Position numbers and translations under genes: made by a program
Notes under the pieces: model-generated
Databases searched by the model: none
What the model was told of the DNA's origin: nothing
What the model saw: the letters and a program-made list of their open reading frames with translations, nothing else
Shown: piece after piece, positions 1 to 6,189 of the stretch
How positions within the stretch are numbered: the stretch's first letter is position 1
Layout of the letters: the number at the start of each line of letters is the position of its first letter
Origin: Gammaproteobacteria bacterium
Lineage (GTDB): Bacteria; Pseudomonadota; Gammaproteobacteria; Tenderiales; Tenderiaceae
Assembly (NCBI GenBank): GCA_024276775.1
Contig: JAJRWO010000057.1
Coordinates: 1 to 7,325, forward strand
Length of the DNA stretch: 7,325 nucleotides
Reading direction: 5' to 3'

Positions 1-86
1 CCGAATTGCCCCTCCCCCATTAATGCTTCACCGCTCAGCTTTAACAGTATCCGTTTATAAACAGGTTTCGCCTTGCTGTCAGACAC
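1..86 (-). CDS. pyrH: UMP kinase PyrH, N-terminal fragment (gene runs off the left edge)
   Basis: PyrH phosphorylates UMP to UDP with ATP in the cytoplasm, in pyrimidine nucleotide synthesis. Only the first 28 codons lie in the window. They begin at a GTG at 86 and include the segment KPVYKRILLKLSGEAL (residues 7-22), the nucleotide-binding N-terminus typical of bacterial UMP kinases of the amino-acid-kinase fold. The GTG start is supported by an AAGGAG ribosome-binding site at 95-100, 8 nt upstream and inside the 3' end of tsf. The N-terminus also has about the same length as in E. coli PyrH. The tsf stop codon ends only 3 nt before the start, so translation is probably coupled and the gene belongs to the rpsB-tsf-pyrH unit. 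In relatives frr follows next, but that is outside the window. Confidence 0.93.
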   Translation of the reverse strand, partial: MSDSKAKPVYKRILLKLSGEALMGEGQF

Positions 87-89
87 GAA

Positions 90-965
90 TTAAGCTCCTT
101 TGGCTTGGGCCATCACTTCGGCAACGAAATCCTCTTCCTTCTTCTCAATGCCTTCACCCACTTCCAAACGCTCAAAAGCGGTAACAGTTGCATTTTTGGA
201 TGCCAGAAGTTTTTCAATCGTTTGATCGGGGTCTTTAACAAAGGGCTGACCCACCAGGGTAATCTCTTTCAAAAACTTATTGATACGACCAGCAACCATC
301 TTTTCGATAATTTCATGTGGCTTGCCACTCTCAGCGGCCTGAGCTGCAAAGATCTCTTTCTCTTTTGCTATGACTTCAACAGCGACATCATCAGCGCTCA
401 CACAAACAGGCTTACTCGCAGCAATATGCATGGAGATATCCTTGGCCAAGGCTTCGTCGCCACCCGTCACGCCCGTCAAAACACCAATACGGCTGCCGTG
501 CATGTAAACACCAACAACACCGTCTGATTCAATGCGGCTAACACGGCGAACCGTAATATTTTCACCTATCTTGGCAATCAGTTCTTTGCGGCTGTGTTCA
601 ACAGTATTGCCATCAATGCTTGATTCCAACAGCGCCTCAGCAGTACTGACACCGGAGTTCAGAGCTGTCTTTGCGACGGCTGCAGCAAAGACAGTAAAGT
701 CATCGCCCTTAGCGACAAAATCAGTTTCACAGTTAACTTCAACCAACACCGCTTGTTTACCGTCAATGCTACGCGCCATGACGATAATACCTTCAGCAGC
801 AACACGGCCAGACTTTTTGTCTGCCTTGGCCAAACCGCTGACGCGCATCAGTTCGATAGCGGTTTCAATATCGCCATTGGTTTCTACCAACGTTTTTTTA
901 CACTCCATCATGCCGGCGCCAGTACGCTCGCGCAGTTCTTTCACTTGCGCTGCAGTAATTGCCAT
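90..965 (-). CDS. tsf: Translation elongation factor Ts (EF-Ts)
   Basis: EF-Ts is the cytoplasmic guanine-nucleotide exchange factor that releases GDP from EF-Tu. The 291-aa product is close to the usual gammaproteobacterial length of about 283. Residues 1 to about 55 form the UBA-like N-terminal domain (MAITAAQVKELRERTGAGMM at 1-20), which contacts the EF-Tu G domain. The CETDFVAKGDDF block at residues 79-90 holds the TDFV motif, whose Asp-Phe pair disturbs the EF-Tu Mg2+ site. The rest corresponds to the core subdomains and the C-terminal module. The ATG at 965 is preceded by GAGAGG (974-979) with an 8-nt gap. The gene lies 92 nt downstream of rpsB, with a hairpin in that spacer, and 3 nt before pyrH. 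It is intact. Confidence 0.98.
   Translation of the reverse strand: MAITAAQVKELRERTGAGMMECKKTLVETNGDIETAIELMRVSGLAKADKKSGRVAAEGIIVMARSIDGKQAVLVEVNCETDFVAKGDDFTVFAAAVAKTALNSGVSTAEALLESSIDGNTVEHSRKELIAKIGENITVRRVSRIESDGVVGVYMHGSRIGVLTGVTGGDEALAKDISMHIAASKPVCVSADDVAVEVIAKEKEIFAAQAAESGKPHEIIEKMVAGRINKFLKEITLVGQPFVKDPDQTIEKLLASKNATVTAFERLEVGEGIEKKEEDFVAEVMAQAKGA
95..100 (-). promoter_or_regulatory. Ribosome-binding site of pyrH
   Basis: AAGGAG on the minus strand lies within the last codons of tsf, 8 nt before the GTG at 86. It decides the GTG start of pyrH and suggests translational coupling to tsf. Confidence 0.8.
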
Positions 966-1005
966 TGCCTCAACCTCTCAATTGTATATTCAATTTATCT
1001 AAATT

Positions 1006-1027
1006 GGGCCGTCCTGGTGGACGGCCC
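1006..1027 (-). terminator. Perfect 9-bp hairpin between rpsB and tsf (attenuator-like, no U-tract)
   Basis: The arms are GGGCCGTCC (1006-1014) and GGACGGCCC (1019-1027), a perfect 9-bp GC-rich stem with a 4-nt loop. In the direction of rpsB-tsf transcription it is followed by AATTTAGATAAATTG, not by a run of T, so it is not a canonical intrinsic terminator. A run of eight T lies on the rpsB side, before the stem. It may be a partial attenuator that lowers tsf relative to rpsB, a 3'-end stabiliser after processing, or a processing site. The stem is plain in the sequence; its role is inference. Confidence 0.5.
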
Positions 1028-1057
1028 TAAAACGTGTTCTATCAAACAAAAAAAACG

Positions 1058-1846
1058 TTATGCTTTAGCTGAGTCACTAGCAGGGGCGGCTACTTCAGCC
1101 ACTTCAGCGACAACTGCTTCCGTCTTTTTAGTTGTAGAAGGCTCCCCTGCCTCACCCATATTTAACGCTGCGCGACTGTTGATAACAGCATCGGCAACAC
1201 CCTGGGCATACAAAGAAATTGCACGTGCTGAATCGTCATTACCGGGAATCATATAATCAACAACACGAGGGTCGCTGTTAGTATCAATAATGCCAACCAC
1301 TGGAATGCCCAGAGTCTTGGCTTCAGCAATGGCAATCTTTTCGTGTCCTGAATCAACCAGAAAGATAGCATCAGGCAGTGTAGGCATGTTTTTAATACCG
1401 CCCATGCTGCGCTCAAGTTTATCCTTTTCGCGCCTTAGACCCAGGGCTTCTTTTTTGTTAAAGCGATCCATGCGACCATCTTCTTCTATGGCTTCAAGTT
1501 CTTTCAAACGTTTGACAGACTGTTTGATGGTTTTAAAATTGGTTAACATACCCCCCAACCAACGATGGTTTACGTAAGGCATATCACAGCGTTCAGCTTC
1601 CTTGCGAATAACATCCTGAGCAGCACGTTTGGTGCCTACAAACAGAATTTTTCCTTTTTTGGCGGTAACACTGCCAACAAAGTTCATCGCATCATTGAAC
1701 AGGGGTAAAGTCTTTTCCAGGTTGATGATATGAATCTTGTTACGATCACCAAAGATGTAGGGAGCCATTTTCGGGTTCCAGTAACGAGTTTGGTGGCCAA
1801 AGTGAACACCTGCCTCCAGCATTTGGCGCATAGAAACGTCAGACAT
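1058..1846 (-). CDS. rpsB: 30S ribosomal protein S2
   Basis: S2 is a 30S subunit protein. It also represses its own operon in E. coli. The 262-aa product shows the S2 signatures: HFGHQTRYWNPKM near residues 16-28, NHRWLGGMLTNFKTIKQS in the middle, and the VDTNSDP-like IIDTNSDP with IPGNDDSARA towards the end. It is about 20 residues longer than the 241-aa E. coli protein because of an Ala/Val/Glu-rich, low-complexity tail after about residue 225 (KKTEAVVAEVAEVAAPASDSAKA region), which is probably disordered. The ATG at 1846 has GGAG at 1853-1856, 6 nt upstream. The gene is first in the operon, behind a structured leader and a strong-looking promoter, and is followed by tsf. It is intact. Confidence 0.98.
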   Translation of the reverse strand: MSDVSMRQMLEAGVHFGHQTRYWNPKMAPYIFGDRNKIHIINLEKTLPLFNDAMNFVGSVTAKKGKILFVGTKRAAQDVIRKEAERCDMPYVNHRWLGGMLTNFKTIKQSVKRLKELEAIEEDGRMDRFNKKEALGLRREKDKLERSMGGIKNMPTLPDAIFLVDSGHEKIAIAEAKTLGIPVVGIIDTNSDPRVVDYMIPGNDDSARAISLYAQGVADAVINSRAALNMGEAGEPSTTKKTEAVVAEVAEVAAPASDSAKA

Positions 1847-1994
1847 TTAATTCTCCATTAAAATCGGGTTAAACCTCCGCACATCGCTGCAACCCAACCC
1901 CTTACTCAGGGCACCCAGGCTCAGGTAATGATGTGCGTGTGAATTCCGGCTACGGCCGGTTACGTACAATCAAGCAGACATTTTTTATCTAGCT
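1847..1994 (-). promoter_or_regulatory. Structured rpsB 5' leader, candidate S2 autoregulatory RNA with pseudoknot
   Basis: This is the stretch between the predicted start of transcription (about 1994) and the rpsB ATG. On the minus strand it holds a small hairpin (CCGGC/GCCGG, 1946-1950 with 1955-1959, 4-nt loop). A longer hairpin follows, closed by a perfect 7-bp pair, GCACATC (1930-1936) with GATGTGC (1879-1885). Inside its loop lies GGGTTGGGTT (1891-1900), which can pair with AACCC (1866-1870) located beyond the closing stem, giving a pseudoknot topology. A GGAGG (1874-1878) sits between them. S2-mediated control through the rpsB leader is established in E. coli, and a structured S2 leader is known in Gammaproteobacteria. 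That this leader is the same element is inferred from position and topology. Confidence 0.6.
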
Positions 1995-2001
1995 GGCGCG
2001 C

Positions 2002-2030
2002 TTTATACCATAACCAAGCCATAAACTCAA
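2002..2030 (-). promoter_or_regulatory. Promoter of the rpsB-tsf-pyrH operon (sigma70, extended -10, GC-rich discriminator)
   Basis: On the minus strand the -35 box TTGAGT (2025-2030) is separated by exactly 17 nt from the -10 box TATAAA (2002-2007). TGG directly precedes the -10, which makes an extended -10. The bases after it, GCGCGCC, form a GC-rich discriminator of the kind found at ppGpp/DksA-repressed ribosomal promoters. Transcription should start near 1994. The boxes are read directly from the sequence; stringent control is inferred. Confidence 0.7.
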
Positions 2031-2077
2031 TTCTCAAGCTTCCGCGCCTCCCCCTCAAAAGGGCAAAAAGGTGAGAG

Positions 2078-2107
2078 CTGACAAGGAGATGCAAAACAGG
2101 CTACTAT
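2078..2107 (+). promoter_or_regulatory. Candidate sigma70 promoter for map-glnD
   Basis: CTGACA (2078-2083, 5 of 6 consensus bases) is separated by 18 nt from TACTAT (2102-2107, 4 of 6). The start would fall near 2114, about 40 nt before map. It is the best candidate I see on the plus strand of the 309-bp divergent spacer, but the -10 is weak. Apart from this and the rpsB promoter and leader, I see nothing else in 1847-2155. Confidence 0.35.
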
Positions 2108-2155
2108 CTCAGAAATTGAAATTTCAGTTCACGTAACCAGAGCTTCCCCACCGCC

Positions 2156-2922
2156 ATGCCCGTCAAAATAAAAAGCCTCGAAGAAATCGAAAAAATGCGT
2201 CTTGCCGGCCGCCTCACGGCTGATGTCTTGCATATGATTCGGCCATACATCAAGGCAGGGGTGACAACCGATGAGCTAAACCAGATTTGCCATGACTATA
2301 TAGTTAATGAGCAGCAGGCTATTCCAGCACCCCTGAATTACCATGGTTTTCCAAAGTCTATTTGCACCTCCGTCAACCACCAGGTCTGCCATGGCATCCC
2401 CAGCAAAAAAGTTTTAAAAAATAGCGATATAATCAATATTGACATCACGGTTATCAAAGACGGTTACCACGGCGATAGCAGTAAGATGTTTTATGTTGGT
2501 GAGCCCAGCATTCTGGCCCGCCGCGTCAGCGAGATCAGCTATGAGTGTTTGAAACTAGGTATAGCAATGGTTAAACCGGGCACAAAACTCGGTGATATTG
2601 GTCATGCCATCCAGCAACACGCTGAAAAAATAATTTTTCTGTGGTTCGCGAATACTGTGGGCACGGCATTGGCACTGATTTCCATGAAGAGCCACAAGTT
2701 CTGCATTACGGCAAACCAGACACTGGCATTAGCCTCAAACCCGGCATGATTTTCACCATCGAGCCGATGATTAATACAGGCAAGCGTGAGGTTAAAGTGC
2801 TGCCTGATAAGTGGACCGTCGTCACTCGCGACCGTAGCCTGTCTGCTCAATGGGAACACACTATTCTGGTCACCGAAGATGGCTTTGAGGTTTTAACCAA
2901 ATTGCCAGAAGACGAAATCTAA
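2156..2922 (+). CDS. map: Methionine aminopeptidase type I (Map), reading frame broken by a one-base loss near 2625-2638
   Basis: Map removes the initiator methionine from nascent proteins in the cytosol. It needs two divalent metals, bound by two Asp, one His and two Glu. The first frame (2156 to about 2638) gives the N-terminal half with H79 and metal ligands D96 and D107. The remaining ligands H170 (REYCGHGIG), E203 (FTIEPM) and E234 (EHTI) lie in the -1 frame up to the stop at 2920-2922. Read straight through, the product would be 197 aa with a nonsense tail ending at 2749 and could not be active. Adding one base to the A6 (2625-2630) or T5 (2634-2638) tract restores a normal protein of 255 aa, against 264 in E. 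coli, with ligand spacing identical to E. coli. The ATG at 2156 matches the usual N-terminus, although no good Shine-Dalgarno precedes it. The gene is divergent from rpsB and lies 14 nt before glnD. A sequencing error is the likeliest cause, with a real mutation or recoding as alternatives. Confidence 0.92.
2625..2638 (+). other. Apparent -1 frameshift site in map (homopolymer A6 then T5)
   Basis: The frame is sound up to about codon GAA at 2624-2626 (IQQHAE) and resumes in the -1 frame with SVVREYCGHGIG, running over the GTG at 2641. Between them lie six A (2625-2630) and five T (2634-2638). One extra A would give EKNNFSVVREY; one extra T would give EKIIFSVVREY. Both fit the family, whose conserved segment here ends in FSVVREYCGHG. 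Confidence 0.85.
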
Positions 2923-2936
2923 CCCCTACCGTCCCA

Positions 2937-5591
2937 ATGAATATTCCGTACTCAGAACCCATTCTGGACACCGCAGAGCTCAACAAACAACTTGCTGCTG
3001 GCAAAGCCCCTGTCCAGGCTTATCGTGACGGCCTCAACAAGGCCCACCAAACGATAAAACAGCGTTTCATTGATGGCCAGCAAGCCGCTGAGTTAGTGCA
3101 TCTGCGTGCCGAGCTGATTGATCAAATTTTAAACCTGACCTGGCGGGACTATTTTTCCGCCAATGACCTCAATATTGCCTTGATCGCTGTTGGTGGCTAT
3201 GGCCGTGCCGAACTTCACCCTGGCTCAGATATCGATATTCTGATTTTGCTCCGACATGATGACCACGAACATTACCGCGAGGCGCTGGAGATATTCATTA
3301 TGTTTCTATGGGACATTGGCCTGGAGGTCGGCCAGAGCGTGCGCTCTATTCAGGAATGTATTGATGCCGCCCGTGACTACATCACAGTTGCCACCAACTT
3401 GATGGAAGCCCGCCCACTGATCGGGCCGCAGGATCTATTTGAAATCATGCGCCAGCAGACCGGGCCAGACAAACTTTGGACCAGCCGCGAATTTTTTGAG
3501 GCAAAATGGCAGGAACAGATCGCACGTCATGACAAGTATGACGACAGTGCGTATAACCTTGAACCCAACATCAAGGAAGGCCCGGGGGGGCTGCGTGACA
3601 TGCAGATGATTGGCTGGGTGGCCAAACGCCACTTTAATGCCGAAACGCTCTACGACCTTGTCAAACACAACTTTCTCAGCGAGCAAGAACACCTGCACCT
3701 GATCGAAGCACAGAACTTTCTCTGGCAGGTTCGCTTCGGCTTGCACATCCTCACTCAACGCCATGAAGACCGTCTGCTGTTCGATTACCAGCGCAGCCTG
3801 GCAGAAATATTGGGATATCAAGACAAAAACAACAATCTCGCTGTTGAACGGTTCATGAAAGATTATTATCGTACTATCATGGACCTCAGCCTGCTGAATG
3901 AAATGTTATTACAATTGTTTCAAGAGGCCATACTCTATGCTGGCGAACTCAGTGAGCCGGTCGCCATCAACAAACGTTTCCAAATCAACAAGGGCTTTAT
4001 CGAAGCCTCCAGCGAGAATATTTTCAAACGCTATCCGTTTGCCTTACTGGAAATATTTCTGCTGATGGAACAACACCCCGACATCAAAGGTGTCAGAGCA
4101 TCCACCATTCGCCTGATTCGTAGCCACCGCCACCTTATTGATGACACATTTCGCAATGATTTGCGCAACCGCAGTCTGTTCATGGATATCATGCGCCAGC
4201 CTACCGGCCTCACCCACGAGCTACGTCGCATGAATCGTTACGGTATTCTTGCCAACTACATCCCCGCCTTTGGCAAGATCGTTGGCCTGATGCAATACGA
4301 CCTGTTTCATATCTACACTGTCGATGAACATACCCTGATGGTGGTGCGCAACATGCGTCGTATGACGCTGGAGATTCACGCCCATGAATTGCCCTTTTGC
4401 AGCAAACTGATCAAAAAAATCCCCAAACCTGAATTACTCTACCTGGCGGGCTTATTCCATGATATTGGCAAAGGCCGTGGCGGCGATCACTCCGAACTGG
4501 GCGCAAAAGACACCATTGAATTTTGCCAACGTCACGACCTGAACAGCTACGACACCAACATCGTCGTCTGGCTGGTCAAAAACCATCTGATCATGTCCAG
4601 TACCGCACAGCGCAAAGACATTAACGACCCCGAAGTGATCGCTAAATTTGCCTCCATCGTTGGCAATTCAAACCACCTCAACTACCTTTATCTACTGACC
4701 ATTGCAGACATGCGCGGCACCAACCATACCATCTACAATAGCTGGAAGGCTTCCCTGCTACAACAACTCTACAACGTCACCCGCCGCGCCTTTCGCCGTG
4801 GCCTGGAAAACCCATTGGCACAAACTGAACAGTGCGAAAACAATCAACAACAGGCGCGGGAACTACTCTCCAGACAACGCGTGTCAACTGACGCCATTGA
4901 TAAGCTCTGGCACTCACTTAGCCAAGAATATTTCATCCGCCATTCAGTGGATGAAATTGTCTGGCATACCGAGGCTATTATTGTCAATGGTGGGCACGAA
5001 TTCCCGCTGATTCTTGCCCAACAACACATTCAAGGTGGCGGTACCGAGATATTCATTCACATGCCGATTGCAGGCCACTTGTTTGCTGCCAGTACCGGTA
5101 TCTTTGAACAACTGGGTCTTAATGTCGCAGACGCCCGTATCATCACCTCAAGCAAGGACTACGCCTTCGACACTTATGTACTCTTGGAAGAAAATGGTGG
5201 AGCCATCAGTAGCAGCCAACGAATAGAAGCGATCATCGACCGACTCAGGCATGAATTAGCACAGTCAAATTTCACCAAGAAACAAGCCAGCAGACGCACC
5301 GCACGCCAGTTAAAGCATTTCAACACTCACACCCGCGTTAGCTTCAATCAAGATGACCACAATCACCGCACCGTCATGGAGATAATCACCGCCGACCGCC
5401 CCGGCCTGCTATCAAAAATTGGCTTGGCGCTAATGGCGTGTGATGTACACCTGCAAAACGCCAAGATCACTACCGTCGGTGAGCGGGTTGAAGATGTTTT
5501 TTTTATCAGCGATCACAAGCAGCAACCCATCAAGGATGAAGCACTGCTCAGCAAGTTACGCAACAGCATTGTCGCCCTTCTTGACAACTAA
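2937..5591 (+). CDS. glnD: Bifunctional [protein-PII] uridylyltransferase/uridylyl-removing enzyme
   Basis: GlnD is the cytoplasmic glutamine sensor. At low glutamine it uridylylates PII proteins (GlnB/GlnK), and at high glutamine it removes UMP, which sets glutamine synthetase activity and NtrBC signalling. The 884-aa product matches the usual length (E. coli 890). The nucleotidyltransferase domain carries GGYGRAEL (86-93) and SDID (97-100), with the metal-binding D98 and D100. The HD domain for uridylyl removal carries H465 (DEHTL), the H508-D509 pair (LFHDIGKG) and H518 (GDHSELGA). Two ACT domains, the glutamine-binding part, occupy roughly residues 702-790 and 811-882. All catalytic residues I can identify are present, so both activities are expected. 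The ATG at 2937 lies 14 nt after map, with no clear Shine-Dalgarno, so coupling to map is likely. In E. coli dapD follows glnD; here a rhomboid protease does. Confidence 0.97.
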   Translation: MNIPYSEPILDTAELNKQLAAGKAPVQAYRDGLNKAHQTIKQRFIDGQQAAELVHLRAELIDQILNLTWRDYFSANDLNIALIAVGGYGRAELHPGSDIDILILLRHDDHEHYREALEIFIMFLWDIGLEVGQSVRSIQECIDAARDYITVATNLMEARPLIGPQDLFEIMRQQTGPDKLWTSREFFEAKWQEQIARHDKYDDSAYNLEPNIKEGPGGLRDMQMIGWVAKRHFNAETLYDLVKHNFLSEQEHLHLIEAQNFLWQVRFGLHILTQRHEDRLLFDYQRSLAEILGYQDKNNNLAVERFMKDYYRTIMDLSLLNEMLLQLFQEAILYAGELSEPVAINKRFQINKGFIEASSENIFKRYPFALLEIFLLMEQHPDIKGVRASTIRLIRSHRHLIDDTFRNDLRNRSLFMDIMRQPTGLTHELRRMNRYGILANYIPAFGKIVGLMQYDLFHIYTVDEHTLMVVRNMRRMTLEIHAHELPFCSKLIKKIPKPELLYLAGLFHDIGKGRGGDHSELGAKDTIEFCQRHDLNSYDTNIVVWLVKNHLIMSSTAQRKDINDPEVIAKFASIVGNSNHLNYLYLLTIADMRGTNHTIYNSWKASLLQQLYNVTRRAFRRGLENPLAQTEQCENNQQQARELLSRQRVSTDAIDKLWHSLSQEYFIRHSVDEIVWHTEAIIVNGGHEFPLILAQQHIQGGGTEIFIHMPIAGHLFAASTGIFEQLGLNVADARIITSSKDYAFDTYVLLEENGGAISSSQRIEAIIDRLRHELAQSNFTKKQASRRTARQLKHFNTHTRVSFNQDDHNHRTVMEIITADRPGLLSKIGLALMACDVHLQNAKITTVGERVEDVFFISDHKQQPIKDEALLSKLRNSIVALLDN

Positions 5592-5595
5592 ATTC

Positions 5596-6189
5596 ATGTT
5601 CAACATATTTTTTTTAAAACAACACAGCCTGCCACTAACATTAACATTGGCCGCAGTATTATTGGCTATCGCTGGCGACAATATGACCGCGCTATTGCGC
5701 TATCATGTTACCCACATAAAAGCCGGTGAAATATGGCGGCTGATCAGCGCCAACCTGGTTCATTTAGGCTGGTCACACACACTGATGAACCTGCTTGGGC
5801 TTGCGCTGATCTGGGGACTGTTCTGGCACTGTTTTTCAAATGGGCAATGGTGGTTAATTTGCCTCATCAGCAGCCTGTCGGTCAGTCTGGGGCTAATATT
5901 ATTCAACCCAGAGTTGGTCTGGTATGTCGGCCTGTCCGGCGTGTTACACGGCCTGTTTGTTGCCGGTGCAATCGGTGCCATTCGTCGCGGCGATCGACGC
6001 GAAGTCATCCTGCTGATAGCGATCATCGGCAAGCTGCTATGGGAACAAGGTTTCGGGGCACTGCCCGGCTCGGTCGATATGGCCGGTGGTCCGGTGGTGG
6101 TTGACTCACACCTTTATGGTGCAATCGGCGGTGTCCTTGCCGCCCTCCTCATGAAGCCAAAAACATACTGTCAACCCGACACATTATGA
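5596..6189 (+). CDS. rrtA: Rhomboid-family intramembrane serine protease, rhombosortase type
   Basis: The predicted inner-membrane serine protease has 197 aa and about six membrane segments (roughly 11-27, 61-80, 85-103, 107-129, 136-153 and 172-186). The catalytic serine is S114 in GLSGVLHG and the catalytic histidine is H172 in SHLYGAIGG. H61 and N65 (HTLMN) match the oxyanion-side His and Asn of GlpG. GEIWRLISANLVHLGWSH (44-61) is a typical rhomboid entry segment. The short form without extra domains, the LSGVLHG serine motif, KLLWEQ (146-151) and PVVVDSHLYGA (166-176) point to the rhombosortase group. That group is known to process proteins with a C-terminal GlyGly-CTERM tail. I chose the ATG at 5596, 4 nt after the glnD stop, because the N-terminus then fits the first membrane segment; an in-frame ATG at 5440 lies deep in glnD. 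Its 3' end overlaps the opposing helicase gene by 19 bp. A generic small rhomboid is the alternative. Confidence 0.8.
   Translation: MFNIFFLKQHSLPLTLTLAAVLLAIAGDNMTALLRYHVTHIKAGEIWRLISANLVHLGWSHTLMNLLGLALIWGLFWHCFSNGQWWLICLISSLSVSLGLILFNPELVWYVGLSGVLHGLFVAGAIGAIRRGDRREVILLIAIIGKLLWEQGFGALPGSVDMAGGPVVVDSHLYGAIGGVLAALLMKPKTYCQPDTL

Noticed and set aside
105..1256. Plus-strand open frames opposite tsf and rpsB
   Set aside because: They lie wholly antisense to strongly conserved genes, give Ser/Thr/Ala-rich or low-complexity products with no recognisable motifs, and have no supporting context.
1847..1858. Mini reading frame ATG GAG AAT TAA directly before the rpsB ATG
   Set aside because: It has three codons, its ATG overlaps the rpsB Shine-Dalgarno GGAG, and the closest other site (GGAGG at 1874-1878) is 15 nt away. 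It is probably chance.
2112..2125. Inverted repeat in the AT-rich GAAATTGAAATTTC stretch before map, as an operator
   Set aside because: The arms are only 5 bp, AT-rich and match no operator I recognise; it may be chance.
2089..2136. 15-codon leader peptide upstream of map
   Set aside because: AAGGAG abuts the ATG with no spacing, which is unfavourable for initiation. The peptide has no run of regulatory codons, and no attenuator structure follows.
2626..2638. Programmed -1 frameshifting in map at the A-rich or T-rich tract
   Set aside because: In the reading frame the codons are GAA AAA ATA ATT TTT CTG. No heptamer of the X XXY YYZ type is in phase, and I see no clear stimulatory stem-loop just downstream. 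A lost base in a homopolymer is simpler.
2641..2922. Separate small gene starting at GTG 2641
   Set aside because: Its product is exactly the C-terminal third of methionine aminopeptidase, continuous with the preceding frame apart from one base. It is not an independent protein.
5440..5595. Upstream ATG at 5440 as the start of the rhomboid gene
   Set aside because: It would overlap the C-terminal ACT domain of glnD by about 150 bp and add a basic, non-membrane N-terminus unlike rhomboids. The ATG at 5596 fits family length and spacing.
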